Position numbers and translations under genes: made by a program. The notes beneath the pieces are model-generated. The model was given only the letters and a program-made list of their open reading frames with translations. It did no database searches and was not told the DNA's origin. Positions 1 through 5,826 of a stretch of DNA of 9,370 bases are shown here, in pieces. Each line of letters begins with the position of its first letter. Position 1 is the first letter of the stretch. The DNA is from Promethearchaeota archaeon (GTDB lineage: Archaea; Asgardarchaeota; Lokiarchaeia; Sigynarchaeales; SOKP01): assembly GCA_030620005.1 (NCBI GenBank), contig JAUXAJ010000213.1:1-9370 (forward strand), read 5' to 3'.

Positions 1-279
1 CTAAACTCGTTGCCAAGCAAGGGAAAACTGAAGTTTTTTAAGGACATTCAAAAGGTATTCTTCTTGAAAGAAGTGTACTTTAGTTTGGACGCTAAAAACC
101 ACAGGTACAATGTGAGCGATACCATATTTCTCAAGAAAGACGGTTCCGTATCGAAAAACGCTTTTTATAGGAGCGTGAGAAAAATATTCGGAGTCGTGAT
201 GTATAGCATTTTCGTTTTGGAAGAGCATTGCTCAAGCGAGCCGTCCGGAATTGACCTTGACGACTTTAAAATGTTTTAG
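1..279 (+). CDS. 3' end of an unidentified protein gene (partial at window edge)
   Basis: The reading frame is open from the first base of the window and ends at TAG 277-279, so the gene probably begins upstream and only its last ~92 codons are visible. An internal TTG at position 10 is a possible but unconvincing start. The visible part is basic and aromatic in its first half (GKLKFFKDIQKVFFLKEV), with a repeated amphipathic pattern that could be a winged-helix or other small alpha/beta fold, and ends in an acidic tail (GIDLDDFKMF). I do not recognise the family. A T-rich tract directly after the stop is consistent with an archaeal terminator, which favours this strand. The antisense frame across 1-228 is also open but looks like a shadow. 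Confidence 0.55.
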   Translation, partial: LNSLPSKGKLKFFKDIQKVFFLKEVYFSLDAKNHRYNVSDTIFLKKDGSVSKNAFYRSVRKIFGVVMYSIFVLEEHCSSEPSGIDLDDFKMF

Positions 280-303
280 TTTTTATCCATTATTTTTTAT
301 TTT
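277..303 (+). terminator. T-rich archaeal-type terminator
   Basis: Two runs of five to six T residues, interrupted by a few other bases, follow the TAG stop directly. Archaeal transcription commonly stops at such U-tracts without a strong hairpin. This would end the transcript of the partial upstream gene. Confidence 0.4.
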
Positions 304-410
304 AAAAAAAAAGCTTTTCAAAACACGTCCAGCTTTGATTTCTTCAAATCAAAAAGCTCAAATTCTTGGGTCTTGAGACCAAAAAGAAGGTATTTGAAGA
401 TTAAAGATAG
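304..410. other. Intergenic stretch with two small stem-loops
   Basis: No ORF is evident here. Two dyads can be read: a hairpin at 331-358 (inner arms TTGATTT/AAATCAA around CTTC, outer arms AGCT/AGCT with a two-base bulge) and GGTCT/AGACC at 369-380. Neither recurs in front of the second copy of the downstream element, so they are not part of that repeat. Confidence 0.35.
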
Positions 411-702
411 GCATTTTTAAAGGGAGGCGTCCGCCAGCAAGACCTAAAGCTAAGGTCAAAAAAAAACAGGAAAAGGAGGGCGAAATCAGAGTGTAAAAAA
501 TTTACACTAACCAAAAGATAAAAATCCAGGGAGCCGACGGAAGCCATGATTTTCACTTTATAACTTTTGATTTTAGTGCCATTTTGTCTTAGAATAATAT
601 AAACAACATTTCTTTTTAAATCTTTTTGAGTCGTTCAGTTTTGTTGGATGATTTTTTTTTTATACATGAGGAGTGTAAAACAAGTTTTGATCGTAATGGC
701 AA
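411..702 (+). repeat. Upstream element, copy 1 (292 bp, about 93% like copy 2)
   Basis: This segment matches 5534-5826 from GCATTTTTAAAGGG to the start codon and first alanine codon of the following gene; my hand alignment finds about 20 differences and one length change. It is non-coding in all frames beyond a five-codon ORF. The first ~140 bases are the most conserved and look structured: a GGC/GCC mini-hairpin at 426-435, a stem-loop at 441-457 (GACCT/AGGTC) and a perfect 8-bp stem-loop at 490-508 (AGTGTAAA/TTTACACT). The later part is AT-rich and carries a T-run with a TATA-like box (657-664) and GAGGAG (668-673) before ATG 696. It may be an untranslated regulatory RNA plus promoter, or an independent small RNA gene placed upstream of a gene family. 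Copy 1 now leads into a decayed gene. Confidence 0.8.
490..508 (+). other. Perfect 8-bp stem-loop inside element copy 1
   Basis: AGTGTAAA and TTTACACT are exact reverse complements around an AAA loop. The same 19 bases are identical in copy 2 at 5613-5631 although neighbouring bases have changed, which hints that the structure is kept. There is no T-tract directly after it, so it is unlikely to be a simple terminator. Confidence 0.6.
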
Positions 703-850
703 TGTATCCGCCATATAAGAGATATTATCTCTTTATTAAAGATCATATTTATATGGAATGAGGTTGATTATTTTTTTTCTCTCTTTCTTCAAGGATTTTC
801 CTTACGCTGAATAGATCAACAAGTATTATTATATTGTCTTTTTCATACGC
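703..850. other. Unrelated ~148-bp segment replacing the 5' coding part of the copy-1 gene
   Basis: Copies 1 and 2 agree up to base 702 and again from base 851, but this stretch has no similarity to the 111 bases that encode the corresponding N-terminal part in copy 2 (5827-5937). It holds nested dyads: AAGAGATA/TATCTCTT at 717-733 with a single central base, and an outer CCATATA (711-717) with TATATGG (750-756). A 21-codon frame begins at the old ATG 696 and stops at TGA 759-761, and the frame leading into the downstream fragment is stopped by TGA 808-810. It looks like a replacement or insertion-deletion scar rather than a gene. Confidence 0.55.
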
Positions 851-1212
851 TCGGTTTAGACGAGGCGTTCGATCAAGGCCAAGAAGAATTTAAGGTGAGA
901 TTCGAAAGCATGTATTCCGATTTGAAAGTGCTCTACGATACCGAGATAAAATGCAAGATGTCGATGGACGGTCAAAAAATTGGCGAACAATTTAAAACTA
1001 TGGGACAATTTGAAACCGAACCAAATAAACGAGACGCTTGGGTTCCTCTTGAACTTGAAGGAGGAGAAAGTGTTTTAGAATCCGAAATTGAACGTAAACA
1101 TTTTTTGCTTATTGATTCGTTCTATTTCTTGTCCTTGTTTTCTTCCTATTTTTTCTTTTTCTCGCTTTTTTCTTTTGATGCGATAACACATGGTCGTTCA
1201 AGCTTTTTTTAG
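851..1212 (+). pseudogene. Decayed paralogue of the HhH-protein gene at 5820-6467
   Basis: Bases 851-993 align without gaps to 5938-6080 at about 90% identity, and the reading frame is kept (GLDEAFDQGQEEFK against GLNEAVDQSQEEWR; QKIGEQF is identical). The N-terminal ~37 residues of the intact relative are missing, replaced by foreign sequence with an in-frame stop at 808-810. After residue F of QKIGEQF the similarity ends: the continuation is an acidic stretch (LELEGGESVLESEIE) and there is no trace of the helix-hairpin-helix domain. The frame stays open to TAG 1210-1212, but its last ~100 bases run antisense through the 3' end of the neighbouring exonuclease gene and give a low-complexity F/S-rich tail unlikely to be real protein. 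A GTG at 895 could serve as a start, but there is no convincing ribosome site. I call it a remnant of a gene duplication that included the 292-bp element. Confidence 0.7.
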
Positions 1213-2812
1213 TGTAAAACTCGTGAAAACAAATAGGACAAGAATGGCTCGGGACAAGGTTATGAAGTATCGGATTCCAGATCTTTCCTTCCAAATAATC
1301 GTAAACTTTTAAGTCCGTGAGCCCTACCAGATATTCTCTTAGAATATCAATGAAATTGTGATAAGCCATTATTTTTAAGTGTTTTACATCTCCACTTTCT
1401 CGGAAATTAGCCCACTCGTCGACGCATTCTTTTCCCGTGATATCGTTCCATTCAAAGGAAACGTCTTCCAATCTAAGGGAATGTCTATATTTTCCCGATT
1501 CGTCAGAATATCTTATGTCATATTTTTGAATGTCTATCCAACCCCCTATATAGATTTTTAGCCAAATTCTTTCAGATCCCTCGTAATTGTAGGCAACTAC
1601 GGGTTTTTTAAACTTGTAAGCAATGTCTTTGCAAGTTCTGAAAAACTTCTTGTGTTTTGAAGGGTCAATTAACTGATAGATTCGCGCCTTGTTCCCGTAA
1701 AGAAATCCCATGGTGGTGATATGTTGACCTCGATCCTTGGTGATGTCTCCCGTGGCTTCTAGATCCATGACTGTAAATGGCGAATGAAACGGTAGCTCGA
1801 TTTCAACTAAGAAGTATCCTAAATTTTCGTCACGATTTTGATAAAATTTATCAAATAACTCAGTAAAATCCTTGAAAACCCTTTCTTTTGGAAAATATTT
1901 ATCTGGAAAATCCTTTATCTTACCATCGTGACAGGTTTCACAAAGTGGGCGAAATTCCTTTTTGATGGGATTTTTTTTACAGATCACGCACGTCTTTAAC
2001 TCGCTCAATCTTCTTTCTTGAACTCTCAACTCGTAAAAGGGATCTCCTTTGGTCCCAATGAATTTAAGTAAATCAGATTTGTTCCTAATCTTGAATTTTT
2101 TAGATATGCTCTCAATCAAATCGACTGTCTGTATGATATCTGAATCAGTAAATTGCTTGATAACGAATTTCAAGATGCTGTTTTTTATGAATCCAAAGTA
2201 TTCTACCAATTGCTCGGTTGAGAACTTTTCAAGATTTCGCTCAATCACCTTCAAATCTCTTATGAATTGATCTTTGTTAACGAGTTGGTGAATAAATTTA
2301 CCAATGTCCTCAAAATATTTTTCCTTGATGTTCTCAACCGTGTTTTCACCTTGTCTATACTTACAATTCATTTCCATGTAAATAATGCGTTCAACCTTTC
2401 TCAATTCATTGATTTGATGGGCGATATTACTCCCTTCTGATTTATATTTCAAGTTCGAACTCGTTTTCCTTAGTTTATCGTAAAGTATTGCTAATTGCTT
2501 GTTAGAAAACACATCTATTTGAGAAATAATTTCGTTTAGAAGGTCTATTTGATATTGAAATTCCATTCTATGGAAATTTCGAGCAATGTGATTTCCTAAA
2601 ATAACCCTGACCTTGCTCAACTCTTTAGGGAGGTTTAGAAGGAGAAATTTGTAATTTTTTAATTTAAACTCAGAATTTTCTTCACGCCCTATGGTTTTTA
2701 AAGCTTCTCTGAGTTTTTCTGAGAACTGATCTTTTAATTCAAAAAGGTCTTCAATCAGAGGATCAAGCTGCTTTAAATCGTCCATGTCAGACTCGTCTTG
2801 GGAATTGGACAT
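1109..2812 (-). CDS. Zinc-finger protein with DEDD-type 3'-5' exonuclease (RNase_H_2-like) domain and C-terminal C2H2 finger
   Basis: A 567-residue protein in four parts. Residues 1-265 are highly charged and helical, probably coiled coil. Residues 275-294 form a CxxC-x12-CxxC zinc ribbon (C275, C278, C291, C294). Residues 345-495 resemble the RNase_H_2/YprB exonuclease fold: Exo I is D350-x-E352 in VMDLEATG, Exo II is VVAYNYEGSE with E414 as likely acid, as in RecB-associated RNase_H_2 domains that read HYGSYE, and Exo III is H485-x3-D489 in YHNFIDIL. A classical C2H2 finger follows (C525, C528, H541, H545), then a Lys/Arg-rich tail, so nucleic-acid binding is likely. A metal-dependent 3'-5' exonuclease acting on DNA or RNA is inferred; the substrate is unknown. 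No Shine-Dalgarno site precedes ATG 2812; an ATTAAAAC box at about 2833-2840 would give a leaderless message. GC is higher than in the island upstream of it, so it is probably resident. I do not know a named gene. Confidence 0.85.
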   Translation of the reverse strand: MSNSQDESDMDDLKQLDPLIEDLFELKDQFSEKLREALKTIGREENSEFKLKNYKFLLLNLPKELSKVRVILGNHIARNFHRMEFQYQIDLLNEIISQIDVFSNKQLAILYDKLRKTSSNLKYKSEGSNIAHQINELRKVERIIYMEMNCKYRQGENTVENIKEKYFEDIGKFIHQLVNKDQFIRDLKVIERNLEKFSTEQLVEYFGFIKNSILKFVIKQFTDSDIIQTVDLIESISKKFKIRNKSDLLKFIGTKGDPFYELRVQERRLSELKTCVICKKNPIKKEFRPLCETCHDGKIKDFPDKYFPKERVFKDFTELFDKFYQNRDENLGYFLVEIELPFHSPFTVMDLEATGDITKDRGQHITTMGFLYGNKARIYQLIDPSKHKKFFRTCKDIAYKFKKPVVAYNYEGSERIWLKIYIGGWIDIQKYDIRYSDESGKYRHSLRLEDVSFEWNDITGKECVDEWANFRESGDVKHLKIMAYHNFIDILREYLVGLTDLKVYDYLEGKIWNPILHNLVPSHSCPICFHEFYTKKSLNDHVLSHQKKKARKRKNRKKTRTRNRTNQ

Positions 2813-2864
2813 TTTGACACGCTTTAATTTTTATCTTACCGTTTTAATTTCTTTCTATCTCTTA

Positions 2865-3074
2865 TTAAAAGTCGGATAATTTATTATCATAATATTTAAT
2901 ATTTAGATCTTCCATTATTAATCCAAATAGAAGAATAACTCCTTGTTCATTAATAGGTGCATAAACAAACCCTTTAAAATTTATTGGTACACCAACAAAT
3001 GATTCATCATTAGGCATTTTTTTAATTTTTTTTAAGTTTTTTTTTTGTTCTCTGTAATATAAATGACATGACAT
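2865..3074 (-). CDS. Short ORF, probable N-terminal remnant of a conserved uncharacterised (restriction-associated?) protein
   Basis: A 69-codon ORF whose central part, residues 28-52 (VPINFKGFVYAPINEQG followed by VILLFG), matches from memory the N-terminal signature of a larger prokaryotic family that reads roughly PINFRGLRHAPVNEQGVVFLFG. That family normally continues for well over 100 more residues; here the frame ends soon after (YYDNKLSDF, TAA at 2865), right where the promoter region of the exonuclease gene begins. It therefore looks C-terminally truncated. The start may be ATG 3074 or, more in keeping with the family, ATG 3017 (MPNDESFVG), because residues 1-19 are a low-complexity Lys-rich leader. 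No ribosome site is visible. A perfect dyad (AGATAAA/TTTATCT, 3077-3091) lies immediately upstream. Function is unknown; it could be a pseudogene. Confidence 0.5.
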   Translation of the reverse strand: MSCHLYYREQKKNLKKIKKMPNDESFVGVPINFKGFVYAPINEQGVILLFGLIMEDLNIKYYDNKLSDF

Positions 3075-3144
3075 TTAGATAAAATTTATCTTTAAAATAT
3101 TGCTGCAATTGAACTTTTAAAGGATTTTTTAGTTTTTTAATATA

Positions 3145-3744
3145 TTACTTAAAAGTTTTTATAACTGAAACAAACAAATTAGCAGGATTTATAGTAATCT
3201 CTATAAAATTGTTTTTGTTATCCCAGATCTCTTCTTTAATTATTGAAGTTTTGGAGGATCTATTAATCCTACCAAAAGGTAATATCATACCATTATGAAC
3301 AATGCCATTTCTGAATCCAAACCAAAAAGCGTCAGCATAGTCCTTAAAATCTTTATTCGTCTCTTTCTGTGAGAAGCATTTAGATTTCCTATCATAATAA
3401 TTTAGAAAACCACTATATTTAAAACTACGATCAAATTCGGGAATGTAGCTTTTTAAAAACGATTTAAACTTATTTCCATCCGATTCATAAAGTCCATATT
3501 CATATTGACTTAGGAGGTCAATTGTAATGATATTAAGAACCATTAGTATGAAATCATAATGAGGATGTTGTACTAAAAGGATTTGTATTCCTTTTTCTAA
3601 ATAGAAATTGTTAATCCTATCTTTGAAAATCTTGATTATTTGGTTTAATGATAGCCCATTAAGATTAGTCATTATGGTTTTTCTATTGATATGGCGATTT
3701 GGATTAATAACTAATTCTTTATCGTAAAACGGTATAACCATCAC
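3145..3744 (-). CDS. HEPN-domain protein, predicted RNase (toxin or effector)
   Basis: A 199-residue, mostly helical protein. Its hallmark is FWFGFRNGIVHNG at residues 140-152, which contains the R-x4-H motif (R145, N146, H150) that forms the RNase active site of HEPN domains. In the family two HEPN chains dimerise to build a metal-independent RNase that cuts tRNA, mRNA or rRNA, often in toxin-antitoxin, abortive-infection or CRISPR contexts. The residues before it (about 35-140) would supply the rest of the four-helix bundle; the basic N-terminus and the last 40 residues are additions I do not recognise. The gene is coupled to the PIN-like gene upstream: GTG 3744 overlaps its stop by four bases, and ATG 3741 gives a one-base TGATG overlap and is equally possible. 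AT content is much higher than in the flanking resident genes, suggesting transfer. Activity and target are inferred. Confidence 0.75.
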   Translation of the reverse strand: MMVIPFYDKELVINPNRHINRKTIMTNLNGLSLNQIIKIFKDRINNFYLEKGIQILLVQHPHYDFILMVLNIITIDLLSQYEYGLYESDGNKFKSFLKSYIPEFDRSFKYSGFLNYYDRKSKCFSQKETNKDFKDYADAFWFGFRNGIVHNGMILPFGRINRSSKTSIIKEEIWDNKNNFIEITINPANLFVSVIKTFK

Positions 3745-4763
3745 TCTCGCTTAAGTTCTTTTTTTGATAATAGATCATCAAGAATAGTTTCAAATTCATT
3801 GAAGTCAGATTTAGTAAATAAATTGGTTCCATATAACTCATCTATTTTATTTCTTCTTGCTAAAGCAATAACATAATTCTCTCCAGCAACATAATCGCAA
3901 TAAGGAAGAGCAAAACAAAAGCTATAAATATCCTGTAAATCATGAGAATTAATCGGATGATCGGGAATTTCATCTAATCCTTTATGTAGAAGATAATAAG
4001 TATTAAAAAAAGGTAAATTCTCCAAAAATTCTATAATTTTATCCATGCCTTTACCTAATTCAAATATAGATGGAAGGATTTTATATTTAAGACAAAGAAA
4101 TGCAATTTTTGGTACAACCATATTAGCAAGAAATTGTGCCATACCAAGTTTTCTCTTATATTTTTTGTCTTTGATTTTTTGACCTTGAGTTCTTAATGCT
4201 TCTAATTTTAGAATAGTTATATCTGAAGTATCATTATCTGGATTAAGGTTTAAAATAAAATCTAATACTTGTTCCTCTTTTGAAAAATGTTCTTCAGCTT
4301 TTTCTTTCATTAGATCTTTTATTTCTTGATCTAATTTATCACTTCTTATTCCGGGTGCATTACCGTCATGTATCAAATAAAATACTCCCTTTCCTATCGC
4401 AGTCTCACGAATATTAATATTAGAAAGCTTCAATTTTTGTCTGATTATATTCTCAACCTCAAATTCTTCAATATAAACAAAAGGTACAAAAGCATAACCT
4501 TTTGAAAGAGAAACTATGAATTTTGCTAAACGCTCCCTTCGTCCAACATTGGATTGTTTTCTTGTTTCATAAGCGTTAGTTAAATTAATTGGAATTATTA
4601 GCTTATTATTAGCTACAGCTTGCTTAAGTTTTTTCAAGATACTCAAAAGAGTTGGATCTTTAATTTTTCCATAATGAACTTGACCTAAATAAATCCAAAA
4701 GTTTTGATCGAGATATAGATATTTAGGATATTGGTTTTTCTGTTTCAATTCTTTTAAATACAT
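3741..4763 (-). CDS. PIN-like domain ribonuclease, first gene of a PIN-HEPN pair
   Basis: A 340-residue protein with the acidic residues of a PIN-like nuclease spread over its length: D19 in YLYLDQNFWIYLG near the N-terminus, E66 in NLTNAYETRK, then D275 and D278 in NSHDLQDIYS and D290 in LPYCDYVAGEN near the C-terminus. PIN domains cut RNA with Mg2+ or Mn2+ bound by such residues. Most stand-alone PIN toxins are about 130 residues; this one carries a long charged helical insert (about residues 100-260), like other large PIN-like proteins annotated as hypothetical. It is the promoter-proximal gene, with the HEPN gene overlapping its stop. ATG 4763 has only a weak purine run upstream (AGAAGA); TATA-like ATTTAAAAA at 4784-4792 would start the message at or near the ATG. 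No antitoxin-like DNA-binding gene is nearby. Predicted role is RNA-targeting defence or toxin-antitoxin, by inference. Confidence 0.75.
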   Translation of the reverse strand: MYLKELKQKNQYPKYLYLDQNFWIYLGQVHYGKIKDPTLLSILKKLKQAVANNKLIIPINLTNAYETRKQSNVGRRERLAKFIVSLSKGYAFVPFVYIEEFEVENIIRQKLKLSNINIRETAIGKGVFYLIHDGNAPGIRSDKLDQEIKDLMKEKAEEHFSKEEQVLDFILNLNPDNDTSDITILKLEALRTQGQKIKDKKYKRKLGMAQFLANMVVPKIAFLCLKYKILPSIFELGKGMDKIIEFLENLPFFNTYYLLHKGLDEIPDHPINSHDLQDIYSFCFALPYCDYVAGENYVIALARRNKIDELYGTNLFTKSDFNEFETILDDLLSKKELKRE

Positions 4764-4783
4764 ATTATTATCTTCTTTTTAAG

Positions 4784-4810
4784 TTTTTAAATCTTAAAGC
4801 TACATATAAA
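4784..4810. promoter_or_regulatory. Divergent promoter region between the PIN gene and the ATPase remnant
   Basis: The 56 bases between the divergent starts 4763 and 4820 hold two TATA-like boxes. TTTTTAAAT at 4784-4792 lies 21-29 bp from the PIN start and about 28-36 bp from the ATPase start, so it could serve either direction. CATATAAA at 4803-4810, read in reverse, lies 40-47 bp from the PIN start. Both readings predict short leaders. No TATA box was tested experimentally. Confidence 0.4.
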
Positions 4811-4819
4811 ACCTATACT

Positions 4820-5016
4820 ATGATAAAAATCAAAGTTGTTCAAGTAGAGAACTTCCTTTCAATTATAGATACTGGTAAAATACCTATAAATGTAGATAAA
4901 ATCTCAATAATTCTCGGTCTAAACGGGGCTGGTAAAACATTGATCCTACTTTTGTAAAATTAGCCGATTTTTTTAAATCTAATTATTTTTACCTAAATAA
5001 AATTTTGATTTATTGA
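4820..5016 (+). pseudogene. Frameshifted N-terminal stub of an OLD/RecF-like AAA ATPase
   Basis: From ATG 4820 the frame reads as the typical opening of an OLD-family or RecF-like ATPase: a short beta strand with VENFLSI, a spacer, then ISIILGLNGAGKT, where GLNGAGKT is a perfect Walker A (GxxGxGKT). It stops at TAA 4955-4957 after 45 codons. In another forward frame, starting at about 4948, the family-like continuation TFVKLADFFKSNYFYLN runs on to TGA 5014-5016, so the gene suffered a small insertion or deletion near 4940-4948 directly after the P-loop. Nothing of the several hundred further residues of such proteins, including Walker B and the Toprim nuclease of OLD, remains before the receiver gene at 5031. 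OLD-type ATPases are common defence components (for example GajA of Gabija), but this stub is too short to assign a system. It is non-functional. Confidence 0.75.
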
Positions 5017-5030
5017 TTAGAAGAAATCCG

Positions 5031-5450
5031 TTAAATCTCCTGCTTTACTCTAGATAATTCTTTTTCTCTCGTTAATACTCGCTCTAGAACTGTCAATATT
5101 CTTTCGTCTTTACACGGTTTAATGATGAAATCCTTCGCACCTTTTTTCACGCCTTCAAGAACTAGTTTTTCCTGTCCTAAAGCGGAAATGATAATAATAT
5201 TAGCAGTATTATCATATCTGATTAAATCTTCGATAGTTTCAAAACCTCCTTTTTTAGGCATTACTAAGTCTACAGTAACTAAATCTGGCTTAAATATCTT
5301 GTATAGATTAATCGCTTCGTTGCCGTTTGATGCTTCCGCAATCACTTCCGCTAAATCTGTTTTATTTATAACTTTTTTCAATAATTTCCTCGCATAAATC
5401 GAATCATCAACTATCAAGACTTTCTTTTTATTATTGGACAATAAATTCAT
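5031..5450 (-). CDS. Single-domain response regulator (CheY-like receiver)
   Basis: A 139-residue stand-alone receiver domain with all hallmark residues: the acidic pair D15-D16 in VLIVDDS for Mg2+, phospho-acceptor D61 in PDLVTVDLVMP, S89 in IIISAL as the conserved Ser/Thr switch, and K111-P112 in DFIIKP. It would take a phosphoryl group from a histidine kinase and signal by protein contact, because no output domain follows; only about 25 charged helical residues come after the last core helix. No kinase or chemotaxis gene is in the window, so its partner is unknown. The start ATG 5450 begins MNLLSNNKKK; no ribosome site is clear, and AT-rich TATA-like sequence lies upstream. It sits between the ATPase remnant and the second copy of the 292-bp element, divergent from the HhH gene. 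Confidence 0.92.
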   Translation of the reverse strand: MNLLSNNKKKVLIVDDSIYARKLLKKVINKTDLAEVIAEASNGNEAINLYKIFKPDLVTVDLVMPKKGGFETIEDLIRYDNTANIIIISALGQEKLVLEGVKKGAKDFIIKPCKDERILTVLERVLTREKELSRVKQEI

Positions 5451-5533
5451 CCCGTTTTACATTACTTTCAAATTTAATTTGGAAATTTAATTTAAAAATT
5501 TTTGGTTTCTCTTAAGTGAATTCTATTTCCAAT
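5451..5533. promoter_or_regulatory. AT-rich promoter region of the response regulator
   Basis: These bases separate the receiver start from the repeat element. They hold several overlapping TTTAAATT/AATTTAAA-like stretches, read on the minus strand upstream of ATG 5450, that could be TATA boxes. I cannot choose one box with confidence. Confidence 0.3.
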
Positions 5534-5826
5534 GCATTTTTAAAGGGAGGCGTCCGCCAGCAAGACCTAAAGCTAAGGTCAAAACAAAACACTAAAAGGA
5601 GGGCGAAATCAGAGTGTAAAAAATTTACACTAACCAAAAGACAAAAATCCAGGGAGCCGACGGAAGCCATGGTTTTCACGTTATAATTCTTGATTTTAGT
5701 GCAATTTTGTCTTAAAATAATATAAACAACATTTCTTTTTAAATCTTTTTGAGTCGTTCAGTTTTGCTAGATAATTTTTTTTTATATATACGAGGAGTTT
5801 AAAACACGTTTTGATCGTAATGGCAA
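5534..5826 (+). repeat. Upstream element, copy 2, leading into the intact HhH gene
   Basis: This is the second copy of the element at 411-702. The hairpins are preserved: GACCT/AGGTC at 5564-5580 and AGTGTAAA/TTTACACT at 5613-5631. In both copies three G-rich octamers (GGGAGGCG, GGAGGGCG, GGGAGCCG) recur about 54 bases apart, the first two each followed by a stem-loop. A tiny frame beginning at the ATG in GAAGCCATG is five codons long in both copies (MVFTL here, MIFTL in copy 1). The 3' part contains the promoter of the HhH gene. The element could be a structured leader or an independent RNA with the gene's promoter downstream; the near-leaderless promoter favours the second reading. Confidence 0.8.
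5781..5797 (+). promoter_or_regulatory. TATA box and GAGGAG upstream of the HhH gene
   Basis: TTTATATA at 5781-5788 is a good archaeal TATA box, 32-39 bp before ATG 5820, so transcription would begin at about 5808-5814 with a very short leader. GAGGAG at 5792-5797 is 22 bases from the ATG, too far for a normal ribosome site and probably upstream of the transcript start. Copy 1 keeps the GAGGAG and a weaker TATA-like box. Confidence 0.5.

Noticed and set aside
1..228. Open minus-strand frame antisense to the partial gene at the left edge
   Set aside because: It lies wholly opposite the plus-strand frame, which has a stop followed by a T-rich terminator; the antisense protein shows no family features.
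490..508. Hairpin read as an intrinsic terminator
   Set aside because: No T-run follows the stem, and the next bases (AACCAAAAG) are purine- and A-rich.
546..563. Five-codon ORF conserved in both element copies (MIFTL/MVFTL)
   Set aside because: Too short to support as a peptide gene; conservation is no better than that of the surrounding non-coding bases, although a leader-peptide role cannot be excluded.
411..1212. Element plus pseudogene as an insertion sequence or transposon
   Set aside because: No transposase, terminal inverted repeats or target-site duplication can be seen at either copy; a gene duplication explains the data.
3077..3091. Perfect dyad AGATAAA/TTTATCT as terminator of the HEPN gene or operator
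   Set aside because: A single 7-bp dyad in very AT-rich sequence is expected by chance; there is no T-tract on the minus strand after it.
5122..5397. Plus-strand frame opposite the response regulator
   Set aside because: The minus-strand receiver has every hallmark residue; this is its shadow.
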